Below, piece after piece: positions 1 to 8,195 of a stretch of DNA of 64,000 nt (the first letter of the stretch is position 1; every line of letters begins with the position of its first letter). The DNA comes from Actinomycetes bacterium (lineage in GTDB: Bacteria > Actinomycetota > Acidimicrobiia > Acidimicrobiales > Acidimicrobilacustridaceae): NCBI GenBank assembly GCA_029782025.1, contig JAKOVR010000021.1:1-64000 (forward strand), written 5' to 3'. Under the pieces are notes generated by a model. The model ran no database searches. It saw only the letters and a list, made by a program, of their open reading frames with translations, and had not been told where the DNA came from. A program made the position numbers and the translations under genes.

Positions 1-333
1 CATGGCCGCGGCGGCGGCGACCGCTCCGGTGATCGGCCCGCGCCCGTCGCCCACCGAGCCCACGACGGCGGCGATCCGCGCGGCCCCGGCGAGGGCGGCC
101 CACACCGGCCCCGACGCCAGCACGGCCGCGACCCCGGTGAGCAGGACCCAGCTCCATCGGCGGGCCCGGGTGGCGGCCAGCACCACGCCGGCGGCGAACG
201 CACCGCTCCAGGCCCCGTCGACCACAGCGATGCCGGTCGGGTGCAGTCCCGCCAGCGCCGCGCCGGCCGCGGCAGCGGCCATGCTGGCGGCGACGATGCC
301 CGTCTCGACCCGCCGGGAGATCGTCACCGTCAC
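1..333 (-). CDS. Membrane protein, N-terminal part only (runs off the window)
   Basis: The reading frame opens with GTG at 333 and stays open to base 1, giving the first 111 residues of a longer protein. The GTG overlaps the TGA of the preceding glycosyltransferase as GTGA, so it is the third gene of a translationally coupled minus-strand operon. The visible part is rich in Ala, Val, Leu and Trp and reads as three or four short membrane helices separated by basic loops (RRWSW, VGDGRGP). With two glycosyltransferases upstream, an exopolysaccharide or O-antigen polymerase, flippase or ligase is the obvious guess, but no family motif is visible in this fragment. The function is left open. Confidence 0.6.
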   Translation of the reverse strand, partial: MTVTISRRVETGIVAASMAAAAAGAALAGLHPTGIAVVDGAWSGAFAAGVVLAATRARRWSWVLLTGVAAVLASGPVWAALAGAARIAAVVGSVGDGRGPITGAVAAAAAM

Positions 334-1526
334 GGCGCCGACCCCTCCGGTCGCCCGGTATCCCCGGCGTGGCCGACCAGCGCCCGCAGGCCGGCGGCGA
401 ACCGCTCCATCGCCGGTTCGCTGGCGAAGCGGGCGGCATGGCGGGCCCGGGCCGCGGCGGCGCGCTCGGCCCGCGCCGCCGGGCTCGAGGCCGCCACCTC
501 GGCCAGCACCCCCGCGAAAGCGGCGTCGTCGTCGATGTCGAGGGCCCAGCCCGCCCCGTCGGCCACCACCTCGTGGACGTTGCCGGCCCGGGTGGAAACG
601 GCCACGGGCACCCCGGCGGCCAGCGCTTCGATGGGCGTGAGCGGATTCGGGTCGCGCCGGCTCGGCAGCACGAACACGTCGGCCACGGCGTAGAGGCCGA
701 CCATGGCGGCGTCGTCCTGCTGCCCGACGAAGCGGACGTCGGCGCCCGCGCTCCGGGCCTGGCGTTCGAGGGCTTCGCGCTGGCTCCCGGTGCCGGCCAC
801 GACGAGGGTCACGGGAAGGGCGGCGACGTGCGGGATCAGCAGGTCGAGCCCCTTGAACGGCTCGAGGCGAGCGGCGCACAACCACACCTGCCGGCCCTCG
901 CCCCCCGACGGCAGGCCCAGCCGTCGACGCGCAGCATCGCGACCGGCCGGATCGATGCGGGCGGCCGCGAAGGCGGCTTCGTCCACGATGTTGGGCAGTT
1001 CGAGCACCGGCTTGCCCGCCGCCGCGGGGTCGATTCGCTCCAGCAGCCGGCGGGCCGTCGGCCCCGGCACCACGTACCCCTGGGCGGCACGCACCGCCAT
1101 CCTCCTCGCCCGATCGAAGACCGACCCGGACTGCGAGACCGAGGCGTCGTTGCTTTCCGATTCGAGCAGGTGGAGGGTGCGGCCGTGGGGCAGGAGGCGG
1201 GCCAGCGCGAGGGTCGTGAGCGAGGCCCACCCGGCGACGATCGTGACATCGGCCGGGTGGCGGCGGGCCGCCGCCACCAGCGCGGGGTTCACGTGCAGGT
1301 CGGTCCCCCGCACGACGGGGTGGACGCCGGACCACACCCGGTGGGGGTGATCCAGGTCGGCGTCGTCGAAGCGCCAGTGGCGGTCGTGCTCGGACCACGC
1401 CATGTACCAGACCTCGAAGTCGAGCCCATGGCCGGGGAAGACGCGGCCGGCCACGCGATACCGGTGGTTCCGGTAGGGCGTGGGGATGTTGGTGATCCAG
1501 CGGACGAGCGGGCGGTCACGGCTCAC
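330..1526 (-). CDS. Glycosyltransferase family 4 (GT-B fold)
   Basis: 398 residues, GTG start overlapping the stop of the upstream glycosyltransferase (GTGA, 1523-1526), so the two are translationally coupled. It should transfer a sugar from an activated donor during cell-surface polysaccharide assembly at the cytoplasmic face of the membrane. The N-terminal half begins with an acceptor-domain-like segment (WITNIPTPYRNHRY). The C-terminal half carries the GT4 donor domain: ARLEPFKGLDLLI (R and K that contact the nucleotide diphosphate), VRFVGQQDD, and the EX7E-type stretch PNPLTPIEALAAGVPVAVS. Length is normal for GT4. Donor and acceptor cannot be read from the sequence. Confidence 0.85.
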   Translation of the reverse strand: MSRDRPLVRWITNIPTPYRNHRYRVAGRVFPGHGLDFEVWYMAWSEHDRHWRFDDADLDHPHRVWSGVHPVVRGTDLHVNPALVAAARRHPADVTIVAGWASLTTLALARLLPHGRTLHLLESESNDASVSQSGSVFDRARRMAVRAAQGYVVPGPTARRLLERIDPAAAGKPVLELPNIVDEAAFAAARIDPAGRDAARRRLGLPSGGEGRQVWLCAARLEPFKGLDLLIPHVAALPVTLVVAGTGSQREALERQARSAGADVRFVGQQDDAAMVGLYAVADVFVLPSRRDPNPLTPIEALAAGVPVAVSTRAGNVHEVVADGAGWALDIDDDAAFAGVLAEVAASSPAARAERAAAARARHAARFASEPAMERFAAGLRALVGHAGDTGRPEGSAP

Positions 1527-2698
1527 CGGGATCCCCCTGGTGCGGGTCGGCGGCGGGCCGCGCCCCGCAGCACCGCGGCCAGGGCGGCGGCGTTGTCGTC
1601 CCACGAGTGGGTCGGCGGCCACGGGGCCCGCTCCGGCGGATCGGCCCACAGCGCCGCGATGGCGGCGGTCCAGGCCGCCACGTCCCCGACGGGGGCGTAG
1701 GCGGCGCGGTCGCCGGCCACCTCGCGGTGGGCGGCGATGTCGGAGAGCAGGAGCGGGCAGCCGAGCAGACCGCCTTCCTGGGGCGTGAGGGGGAAGGCCT
1801 CGAGGCTCGAGGCGCTGGCCAGGAGCCCGGCCCGCTCGACCAGCCACCGGAGCTCGGCCCGGTCGCCGACAGGGCCGAGGTGGTGGAAGGGTGCGGCGGC
1901 GGACGCCGCCACGCCGGCCAGCTCCCGGGCGCGGTCGGGTTCGATGGCGCCGCAAATCACCAGCGGGGCGGGGGCGGCCGAGGCCCGGGTCGCCGCCGCC
2001 CACGCCGCCACCAGCAGGTCGAGGCCCTTGTGGCGGTAGTCGTTGGCCACGGCCAGGACGTAGCCCCCGGCGTCGAGGTCGGGCGTGGCCGGTGGTGTCC
2101 ACCGCTCGGCCGGGCACCGCCCCTCGGCCGGCCACACCGGGCCCCCGCCGGGGATCACGACCGCGCGTGCGGCCACGGCCGGCATCGACGCCTCGGCCAA
2201 CGTCCGCAGCGCCTCGGAGATCAGGACGACGTCGTCGACGACCGCCATGCTCCGCACCACCAGCGCCTGACGGAGCCGCTTGGCCCGGCGCAGGTTGGCC
2301 CGCCGCCAGGCGCGGTCCTGCAGGTAGTTGGCGTCCTGCACCGCCAGCACCGTCGCGACCGGGAGCCGGCGCAACGGGCCGAGGTTGGCGGGGAAGTAGG
2401 CGACGTCGAAGCCGCCGAGCACCTTCGGGCCGGGGAGCACCGTCTGCTCCCAGAGGTAGCGGTGAGCGACGGAGCGCACACCGGTGTCGCGCACCGGCCA
2501 AGGCTGGGCGTCGGCGAGCGCGGCCGCGTTCCAGGGCGAGGCCAGCACCTCCCCGTCGACCCCGGGTTGCCGGGCGAGCGCGGCGAGCTGGCTCCCGATG
2601 AAGGTGAGCCCTCCGCCCAGACGGGCCGACATGGCGTCGACCAGCACCCGGATCGGCGCGCGGTCGTCGGTGCTCGGTGGGGTCGGCGGTTCTGGCAT
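1523..2698 (-). CDS. Glycosyltransferase family 4
   Basis: 391 residues. First gene of the minus-strand polysaccharide operon; its TGA overlaps the start of the next GT4 gene. The N-terminal domain starts IRVLVDAMSARLGGGLTFIGSQLAAL, the glycine-rich loop of GT-B enzymes. The C-terminal domain has the donor-binding pattern VANDYRHKGLDLLVAAW and SSLEAFPLTPQEGGLLGCPLLLSD, where the glutamates of the EX7E motif sit. A TAGGCT -10-like hexamer lies at 2732-2737, about 30 nt upstream of the ATG. Two different GT4 enzymes in tandem suggest consecutive sugar additions to one lipid-linked glycan; this is inference from context. Confidence 0.85.
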   Translation of the reverse strand: MPEPPTPPSTDDRAPIRVLVDAMSARLGGGLTFIGSQLAALARQPGVDGEVLASPWNAAALADAQPWPVRDTGVRSVAHRYLWEQTVLPGPKVLGGFDVAYFPANLGPLRRLPVATVLAVQDANYLQDRAWRRANLRRAKRLRQALVVRSMAVVDDVVLISEALRTLAEASMPAVAARAVVIPGGGPVWPAEGRCPAERWTPPATPDLDAGGYVLAVANDYRHKGLDLLVAAWAAATRASAAPAPLVICGAIEPDRARELAGVAASAAAPFHHLGPVGDRAELRWLVERAGLLASASSLEAFPLTPQEGGLLGCPLLLSDIAAHREVAGDRAAYAPVGDVAAWTAAIAALWADPPERAPWPPTHSWDDNAAALAAVLRGAARRRPAPGGSR

Positions 2699-2731
2699 CG
2701 GCGCGGGCGCCCGAGCGGGGCGGGCCCGGTC

Positions 2732-2737
2732 AGCCTA
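2732..2737 (-). promoter_or_regulatory. Putative -10 element of the glycosyltransferase operon
   Basis: TAGGCT read on the minus strand, overlapping the stop codon of the upstream membrane protein gene and about 30 nt before the ATG at 2698. No convincing -35 was identified. The same hexamer precedes the transporter gene at 27036-27041. Confidence 0.35.
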
Positions 2738-3454
2738 GGACGGAGCGGCACCGGGACCGGCGTCACTGGGGACCGGCGGGGCCATGGCCGCCTCGACCTC
2801 GGCCACGTAGCGGGCCAGCCTCGATCGGTGACGCCGGGCCAGCACGGCCCACCAGGCCAGCAGCGCCGAGCCGATGGCCGCCGGGACGAGGCCCTGGACC
2901 AGGTAGGCGATGTTGACGCGGGTGGGGAGGTCGTCGGGGTCGAGGATGCGGTCGCCGGCGGCACCGACGAAAAGCCGGAGCGGCTCCCCCGCCCGCACCG
3001 GCACGCAGGCGGTGCGTTCCACGGCGAAGCTCCCCTCCGCCATCGCCGGGAGCCAGTCGCACCCCGGCACTGCCGCCCCCTCGGGCGCGGGCAGCGGCGT
3101 CGCCCGCCCGGGAAGGGGTGGGCGAACGTCGGGATGGGCGACGACCACGGACCGATCGTGGTCGACCGGTCCCAGCACCTGCACGCTCCCGCCCTGCTTC
3201 GCCGACCGGGGCACGACCGGCAGGTCGTCGAGCTGGACCCGCCGGAGCGTGACGGCGGACAGCACCAGCCACCCACCCACCAGCACCAGGACGACGCCGA
3301 GCCCTGCCACGAACGGGCTCGGGCCGGACCCGGGGGCGGCGAACCGGTTGCGGACCACCGGGCCGCCACCGGCGAAGGCGTTGATGACGTCGATCGAGGA
3401 CGGGACATCGGGGTCGACCGCGAACGGGGATCGGCGGCGACGGCGGGCAGCCAT
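2735..3454 (-). CDS. Two-helix membrane protein of unknown function
   Basis: 239 residues. A basic N-terminus (MAARRRRR) is followed by one membrane helix at about 48-68 (FVAGLGVVLVLVGGWLVLSAV), an extracytoplasmic domain of roughly 110 residues with two cysteines (PGCDW and TACVP) that could form a disulfide, and a second helix near 188-208 (LVQGLVPAAIGSALLAWWAVLA) with a short cytoplasmic tail. The layout resembles DUF3592-type proteins, but I cannot assign a family with confidence. TACCGT at 3463-3468 lies 8 nt before the ATG, consistent with a leaderless transcript. It faces away from the acyl-CoA dehydrogenase operon starting at 3536. Confidence 0.7.
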   Translation of the reverse strand: MAARRRRRSPFAVDPDVPSSIDVINAFAGGGPVVRNRFAAPGSGPSPFVAGLGVVLVLVGGWLVLSAVTLRRVQLDDLPVVPRSAKQGGSVQVLGPVDHDRSVVVAHPDVRPPLPGRATPLPAPEGAAVPGCDWLPAMAEGSFAVERTACVPVRAGEPLRLFVGAAGDRILDPDDLPTRVNIAYLVQGLVPAAIGSALLAWWAVLARRHRSRLARYVAEVEAAMAPPVPSDAGPGAAPS

Positions 3455-3497
3455 GGCCGGGAACGGTACGGGATGTGCACGCAGCCGGCTCGGCCCC

Positions 3498-3519
3498 TAC
3501 AATCTGACGGTCCGTCAGA
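3498..3519 (+). promoter_or_regulatory. Promoter with overlapping 17-bp palindromic operator
   Basis: TACAAT at 3498-3503 is a good -10 hexamer. Starting on its last base, 3503-3519 reads TCTGACGGTCCGTCAGA, a perfect inverted repeat (8 + 1 + 8). The position over the expected transcription start, about 20-30 nt before the ATG at 3536, is where a dimeric TetR-family repressor would block initiation. TetR-type repressors commonly control lipid catabolic operons in actinobacteria; no regulator gene is present in this window. Confidence 0.65.
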
Positions 3520-3535
3520 AATGGCCGGAGGCCCC

Positions 3536-4756
3536 ATGGATTTCGACTTCACGCCCGAGCAGACCGCCTTCCTCGCCGAGGTCGAGGCCTTCCTCGACGA
3601 GCACGACGACCCCGAGATCTTCGACGTGACCCGCGAGAACATGGCGCAGATCGTCGACACCCCCAAGCGCCGGGCCTTCATGAAGGAGCTCGGCCACAAG
3701 GGCTGGCTGGGGCTCACCTGGCCCAAGGAGTACGGCGGGTCCGAGGGCGAGGGCGTCTACGAGTTCCTCCTGAACGAAGCGCTCGCCGGGCGGGGCGGAC
3801 CCCAGATCGGCAAGGGCGTGGGGATCATCGGCAAGACGCTCATCGCCCACGGGAGCGACTTCCTCAAGCAGAAGTTCCTGCCCATGATCCTCGAGAACGA
3901 CGTGGAGTTCGCCGTCGGCTACTCGGAGCCCAACGCCGGCTCCGACGCCGCGTCGATGAAGCTCAAGGCCGAGCGGGCCCACGACAAGGACGGCAACCCG
4001 GGCTGGATGCTCAACGGCCAGAAGACCTGGACCACCTCGGCCCACTTCGCCGAGTGGTACTGGCTCGGCACCCGCACCGACCCGGAGAACAAGCACCAGG
4101 GCATCACGCTGATGCTCGTGCCCCTCGACCAGCCCGGCGTGGAGATCCGGGCCATCTGGACCATGGGCGACGAGCGCACCAACGAGGTGTGGATCGACAA
4201 CGTGTTCGTGCCCGACGAGTACGTCGTCGGCGAGGTCAACAAGGGCTTCCAGTACATCAGCGAGGCGCTCGACCTCGAGCGCTTCACCATGTTCACGTTC
4301 TCGCCCATCAAGCAGCGCCTCGACCTGCTCACCGACTACGTGAAGGAGACGGTGCGCGATGGGTCGCCCCTGAAGGACGACCCGGTCGTGCGGGCCCGGA
4401 TCGCCCAGCTGCACACGGAGGCCGAGGTGGCCCGCATGCTCGGGCTGCGGTTCGTGGCCGAGACGGTGAAGGCCGAGGAGGCCACCAAGGCCGGCCACCG
4501 GGTCCCGCCCCCCACGCTCCAGTCGAGCGAGTACAAGCTCTACGCCACCGAGTACTCGCGCCGGCTCGCCAATGCCTCGATGGATCTCGCCGGGGCCGGA
4601 GCGCAGCTCCGGGTGAAGACGCCGGAGGCGCCGATGGAGGGCCGGGCCGAGAGCACCTACCGCTACACCGTCATCGACACGATCGGCGGCGGCGCATCGG
4701 AGATCCAGAAGAACATCATCGCCCGTCGTGGCCTCGGCCTCCCCAAGAACTTCTGA
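3536..4756 (+). CDS. Acyl-CoA dehydrogenase (first of two in the operon)
   Basis: 406 residues. Expected to be an FAD flavoprotein that introduces an alpha,beta double bond into an acyl-CoA thioester. The helical N-terminal domain begins MDFDFTPEQTAFLAEVEAFL; the middle beta domain contains the flavin-contacting run YSEPNAGSDAASMKLKA and QKTWTTSAHFAEW; the C-terminal helical domain ends GGGASEIQKNIIARRGLGLP. The ATG at 3536 was chosen because GGAG lies 5 nt upstream; an in-frame ATG at 3521 is too close to the operator. No obvious catalytic glutamate is seen near the C-terminal glycine motif, as in subunits of heteromeric actinobacterial acyl-CoA dehydrogenases. The 7055 gene may encode its partner. 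The substrate is unknown. Confidence 0.9.
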   Translation: MDFDFTPEQTAFLAEVEAFLDEHDDPEIFDVTRENMAQIVDTPKRRAFMKELGHKGWLGLTWPKEYGGSEGEGVYEFLLNEALAGRGGPQIGKGVGIIGKTLIAHGSDFLKQKFLPMILENDVEFAVGYSEPNAGSDAASMKLKAERAHDKDGNPGWMLNGQKTWTTSAHFAEWYWLGTRTDPENKHQGITLMLVPLDQPGVEIRAIWTMGDERTNEVWIDNVFVPDEYVVGEVNKGFQYISEALDLERFTMFTFSPIKQRLDLLTDYVKETVRDGSPLKDDPVVRARIAQLHTEAEVARMLGLRFVAETVKAEEATKAGHRVPPPTLQSSEYKLYATEYSRRLANASMDLAGAGAQLRVKTPEAPMEGRAESTYRYTVIDTIGGGASEIQKNIIARRGLGLPKNF

Positions 4757-4769
4757 GCCTGCGGCCACC

Positions 4770-5951
4770 ATGGGCATGCTCGACGGGGTCACCGTCCTCG
4801 ACTTCGCCACCGTGGGGCCCGCCGCGCGCGCCTCGCGGTGGCTGGCCGACTACGGCGCCGACGTGATCAAGATCGGCGCCGTGCCCCGGGCCGGCGGCGT
4901 CCAGATCACACCCCCGTTCTACGCCTACAGCGGGAGCCGCGGCATGCGGCGCATCCAGCTCGACCTCAAGGCCGACGGGGGGCGCGGCGCCTTCCTGCGG
5001 CTGGCCGAAACGGCCGACGTGGTGATCGAGTCGTTCCGTCCGGGTGTGGTCGACCGGCTCGGCATCGGCTACGACGCTGTCAAGGCCGTCAACCCCCGCA
5101 TCGTCTACTGCTCCACCTCCGGCTACGGGCAGACCGGCCCGGCGTCGCAGTGGGCCGGGCACGACGTGAACTACCTCGCCGTCAGCGGCTACCTCCACTG
5201 CTCCGAGCGGGCCGAGGGCGGCAAGCCGCCACTGCCCGGGGCCACCGTGGCCGACGCCGCGGCCGGCGGGATGCACGCCGTCATGGCGGTGGCCGCCGCG
5301 CTCTTCCAGCGGGAACGCACGGGCGAGGGCGCCTTCCTCGACGTGTCGATCGCCGACGGCGCGCTGGCGCTCATGTCGCTCTACGTCGACGAGTACCTCG
5401 CCGTCGGCACCGAACCCGGCCCGGGGCACTACATCCTCACCGGGCGCTACGCCTGCTACGACACCTACCGGTGTGCGGACGGCGGCTGGGTGGCGGTCGG
5501 CGCCATCGAGCCCCACTTCTTCGCCAACCTCTGCCGCCTCCTCGGCTGCGACCGGTGGATCGACCACCAGACCGACGACACCGACGGCGTGCAGGACGCG
5601 ATCCGGGCCGACTTCCGAGCCGCCTTCGCCTCCAAGCCCCGGGACGAGTGGGTCGCCGTCCTGGCCCCGGCCGACACCTGCGTGTCGGCCGTCCTCTCCG
5701 TGCCCGAGGCCGTGGCCGACCCCCAGTACGTGGCCCGCGGCGCCTTCGTCGAGGCCACCTCCCCGGTCACCACCGTCGGCGACGGAGGCCGCTTCCGCCA
5801 GGTGGGCACCCTCTTCGCCGGGACCGACACGTCCCGCACCGAGGTCGTGGTGCCCGACCCCGCTGCCACCGACACCGACGCGCTGTTGGCGGCGGCCGGC
5901 TACTCCCCCACCGACCTCGCCCTGCTGCGAGAGGAAGGCGTGATCGCATGA
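4770..5951 (+). CDS. CaiB/BaiF family CoA transferase
   Basis: 393 residues, class III CoA-transferase fold. The family moves CoA between carboxylic acids or racemises 2-methylacyl-CoAs. Visible family features are the N-terminal MLDGVTVLDFATVGPAARASRWLADYGADVIKI, the segment RRIQLDLKADGGRGAFLRLAETADVVIESFRPG, and ASQWAGHDVNYLAVSGYL, where the aspartate of GHD is the position of the covalent carboxylate nucleophile in this family. It begins 13 nt after the acyl-CoA dehydrogenase stop, and its TGA overlaps the next ATG. A second in-frame ATG lies two codons in (4776). In this operon it most likely activates or epimerises the branched or cyclic acid that is then dehydrogenated and hydrated. Confidence 0.88.
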   Translation: MGMLDGVTVLDFATVGPAARASRWLADYGADVIKIGAVPRAGGVQITPPFYAYSGSRGMRRIQLDLKADGGRGAFLRLAETADVVIESFRPGVVDRLGIGYDAVKAVNPRIVYCSTSGYGQTGPASQWAGHDVNYLAVSGYLHCSERAEGGKPPLPGATVADAAAGGMHAVMAVAAALFQRERTGEGAFLDVSIADGALALMSLYVDEYLAVGTEPGPGHYILTGRYACYDTYRCADGGWVAVGAIEPHFFANLCRLLGCDRWIDHQTDDTDGVQDAIRADFRAAFASKPRDEWVAVLAPADTCVSAVLSVPEAVADPQYVARGAFVEATSPVTTVGDGGRFRQVGTLFAGTDTSRTEVVVPDPAATDTDALLAAAGYSPTDLALLREEGVIA

Positions 5952-6493
5952 CCGTGACCGGTGCCGCCGCCGAGTCCGACGAGCTGCCCGCCGACGTGGC
6001 CGCGCTCATCGGCGAGGTGCAATACGAGATCGAGGGCGAGTTCCCGGTCGAACGGGGCTACGTCTGGACGACGTGCTCGTCGGTCGAGAACGGCAACCCC
6101 CTCTTCTGGGACGACGCCGTCGCCGAGGAGATCACCGGCGGGCCGATCGCCCCGCCCACCATGCTCTCGGTCTGGTTCCGCCCGCACCACTGGGCGCCGG
6201 GGCGCACCGAGCAGGCCCTGCCCCTCCAGGTGCACTTCGACCTGAAGGCCCGCTTCGACCTCCCCGAGGCCGTGATGACCGACAACACGATCGTGTTCCA
6301 CGAGCCGGTCCGGCCCGGCGACCGGCTGCACACCCACCAGATCCTGCGCTCGGTGTCCGAGCCCAAGACCACCAAGCTCGGCACCGGGCGGTTCTGGGTG
6401 ATCGACGTCGAGTACTTCAACCAACGCGACCAGCTCGTCGGCGTCGAGTCCTACACCGGGTTCGGGTACCGGCGGGCCGAGGGGGAGGCATGA
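5948..6493 (+). CDS. FAS1-like/MaoC-type hydratase subunit (hot-dog fold)
   Basis: 181 residues, ATGA overlap with the CoA transferase stop. The sequence (ERGYVWTTCSSVENGNPLFWDDAVAEEITGGPIAPPTMLSVWFRPH) matches the FAS1-like dehydratase domain, an N-terminal hot-dog half found in actinobacterial enoyl-CoA hydratases. No R-hydratase catalytic D-x4-H pattern is evident here, so it probably serves as the structural, acyl-binding half. The next gene encodes a second single hot-dog protein. Split pairs of this kind are known from steroid side-chain degradation (ChsH1/ChsH2); the equivalence here is inferred from domain type and adjacency. Confidence 0.82.
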   Translation: MTVTGAAAESDELPADVAALIGEVQYEIEGEFPVERGYVWTTCSSVENGNPLFWDDAVAEEITGGPIAPPTMLSVWFRPHHWAPGRTEQALPLQVHFDLKARFDLPEAVMTDNTIVFHEPVRPGDRLHTHQILRSVSEPKTTKLGTGRFWVIDVEYFNQRDQLVGVESYTGFGYRRAEGEA

Positions 6494-6966
6494 CCACCTC
6501 ACTGCTCGCCACCGACGTCCACGAGGGCGACGCGCTGCCGCCCCTCTCCTACGACGTGTCGGCCACCACCATCGTCTTGGGCGCCCTGGCCGCCCGGGAC
6601 TGGCGGCCCATGCACCACGACCACGACTTCGCCGTCAACCGCAACGGCACGCAGGACATCTTCATGAACACGCCCAACCAGGCCGCCTGGTTCGAGCGCT
6701 ACCTCACCGACTGGTCGGGCCCGAAGGGCCGGCTCGGTCGGATGCGCTTCCGCATGCGGGGCTCGGTGTTCCCGGGCGACACCATGGTCCTGCAGGGCAC
6801 CGTCCGTTCCGTGACGCAGGACGACAGCGGCTGCGCCTGGGCGACCGTCGATGTCGACCTCACCGTGGACGGCGACGTCAAGACGTCCTGCCACGCCACG
6901 ATCGCCCTCCCCTCCTCCCCCGACGACAACCCCTGGGCCCGCACCGGTCCCACCTGGACCCCCTGA
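6490..6966 (+). CDS. MaoC-family enoyl-CoA hydratase subunit
   Basis: 158 residues, ATGA overlap with the preceding hydratase-like gene, implying equimolar translation. Single hot-dog domain with the hydratase-type segment ALAARDWRPMHHDHDFA, in which the Asp and the following His residues are placed like the catalytic D-x4-H of R-specific hydratases. It would hydrate an alpha,beta-unsaturated acyl-CoA formed by the dehydrogenase, together with the 5948 product as partner. The C-terminus is Pro-rich (PWARTGPTWTP). A 49-bp palindrome begins 15 nt after the stop. Confidence 0.82.
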   Translation: MTTSLLATDVHEGDALPPLSYDVSATTIVLGALAARDWRPMHHDHDFAVNRNGTQDIFMNTPNQAAWFERYLTDWSGPKGRLGRMRFRMRGSVFPGDTMVLQGTVRSVTQDDSGCAWATVDVDLTVDGDVKTSCHATIALPSSPDDNPWARTGPTWTP

Positions 6967-6981
6967 CCCCCCGACCCCCAC

Positions 6982-7030
6982 CCCTTGGGTGCGTAAGGGC
7001 GCTCAGAGCGCACCCTTACGCACCCAAGGG
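6982..7030 (+). repeat. 49-bp nested palindrome, copy R1
   Basis: Perfect 18-bp outer arms (CCCTTGGGTGCGTAAGGG and its complement) around a 13-nt centre that is itself nearly palindromic (CGCTC-A-GAGCG). Each outer arm is also a short inverted repeat, CCCTT-8 nt-AAGGG, so the element can form one long hairpin or a three-lobed structure. It lies 15 nt after the MaoC stop and 24 nt before the next ATG; the gene's ribosome-binding site (GAGAAGGA) lies just after it. Same orientation as copy R2. Confidence 0.9.
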
Positions 7031-7054
7031 ATCTGATCCCGAGAAGGACCGTTG

Positions 7055-8176
7055 ATGGATCTCGACCTCACCGAAGAGCAGCAGATGCTGAAGGGCCTCG
7101 TGCGCGACCTGTGCACGAACCTCGCCTCCCCGGAGGCGATCCGCAAGCTCGAAGACGACCCCGTCGGCTTCAGCGAGGAGTTCTGGAAGCAGCTGGCCGA
7201 GCTCGACCTCATCGGCCTCCTGCTGCCGGCCGAGCACGGCGGCTCGGGGATGTCCCTCATCGAGGGCGCGGTCGTCTACGAGGAGCTGGGTCGGGCCCTG
7301 GCGCCGTCGCCCCACTTCGTCTCCGCCGTGTTCAGCGGTGGCCTCCTCGCCCGGGCCGGCACGGCCGAGCAGCAGGCGGCCTGGCTCCCCGGGATCGCCA
7401 AGGGCGACACCATCTTCTCGGTGGCGTGGCTCGAGCCCGACAACGGCTTCGGTCCGAAGGGCGTGCAGCTGCGGGCCACGGTCGAGGCCGACGGCACCCA
7501 CGTCATCGACGGCATCAAGCGCCACGTCGCCTTCGGGGCCGCCGCCGACCGGCTGCTCGTGCCGGTGCGCACGGGCGACGCCGACACCGATGTCACGATC
7601 CTCATCGTCGACCCCAAGGCCGAGGGTGTGGCGCTCCGCCAGCAGATGACGGTGGCGTCCGACGCCCAGTACGAGGTCACGTTCTCGGGCACCCGCGTGC
7701 CGGCCGCCGATGTCGTGCCGGGCGGGTGGGACGCGTGGGCGGCCACCCTCGACGACGCCATGGTGCTCGCCGCCGCGCAGGCTATGGGCGGCGCGCAGGC
7801 GGCCCTCGACATCACCGTGCAGTACGCCAAGGACCGGGTGCAGTTCGACAAGCCGCTCGGCGCGTTCCAGGCCCTCGCCCACTACATGGCCGACGCCAAG
7901 ACCGCGGTCGACGGCGGCACCGTGCTGGTCTACGAGGCGGCGTGGGCCGGGGCCGAGGGCCGGCCCGACGCCCCGAAGCTGGCGGCCATGGCCAAGTTGT
8001 TCGCCGGCCAGACCTACCGCGACACCACGGCCATGGCCCAGCAGATCCACGGCGGCATCGGGTTCACGCTGGAGGCCGACGTCCAGCTCTACTTCCGGCG
8101 GGCCAAGGCCCTCCAGCTGTCGTGGGGCGACCAGCGCTACTGCGAGGAGCGCATCGCCGCCGCCGTCCTCGACTGA
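7055..8176 (+). CDS. Acyl-CoA dehydrogenase (second, short type)
   Basis: 373 residues. The ATG at 7055 follows GAGAAGGA by 6 nt; a TTG directly before it is ignored. N-terminus MDLDLTEEQQMLKGLVRDLC, middle domain FSVAWLEPDNGFGPKGVQLRATVEADGTHVIDG, C-terminus GGIGFTLEADVQLYFRRAKALQLSWGD. The middle domain lacks the usual T/S-E-P-x-A-G-S-D pattern that the first dehydrogenase retains, so the two differ in flavin contacts. Actinobacterial acyl-CoA dehydrogenases of this kind often form alpha2beta2 heterotetramers from adjacent genes; I infer this gene and the one at 3536 may do so. It is bracketed by palindromes R1 and R2. Confidence 0.88.
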   Translation: MDLDLTEEQQMLKGLVRDLCTNLASPEAIRKLEDDPVGFSEEFWKQLAELDLIGLLLPAEHGGSGMSLIEGAVVYEELGRALAPSPHFVSAVFSGGLLARAGTAEQQAAWLPGIAKGDTIFSVAWLEPDNGFGPKGVQLRATVEADGTHVIDGIKRHVAFGAAADRLLVPVRTGDADTDVTILIVDPKAEGVALRQQMTVASDAQYEVTFSGTRVPAADVVPGGWDAWAATLDDAMVLAAAQAMGGAQAALDITVQYAKDRVQFDKPLGAFQALAHYMADAKTAVDGGTVLVYEAAWAGAEGRPDAPKLAAMAKLFAGQTYRDTTAMAQQIHGGIGFTLEADVQLYFRRAKALQLSWGDQRYCEERIAAAVLD

Positions 8177-8195
8177 GGCCCAGCGGTCAGCAGAG

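Noticed and set aside
2-1700. Plus-strand open frames over the glycosyltransferase genes
   Set aside because: Arg/Pro/Ala-rich shadow translations; the minus strand carries GT4 motifs and a coherent GTGA-coupled operon.
1607-3535. N-terminal extension of the first acyl-CoA dehydrogenase frame
   Set aside because: The frame is open upstream for more than 600 codons, but that part is antisense to two minus-strand genes. The promoter, operator and GGAG site place the real start at 3536.
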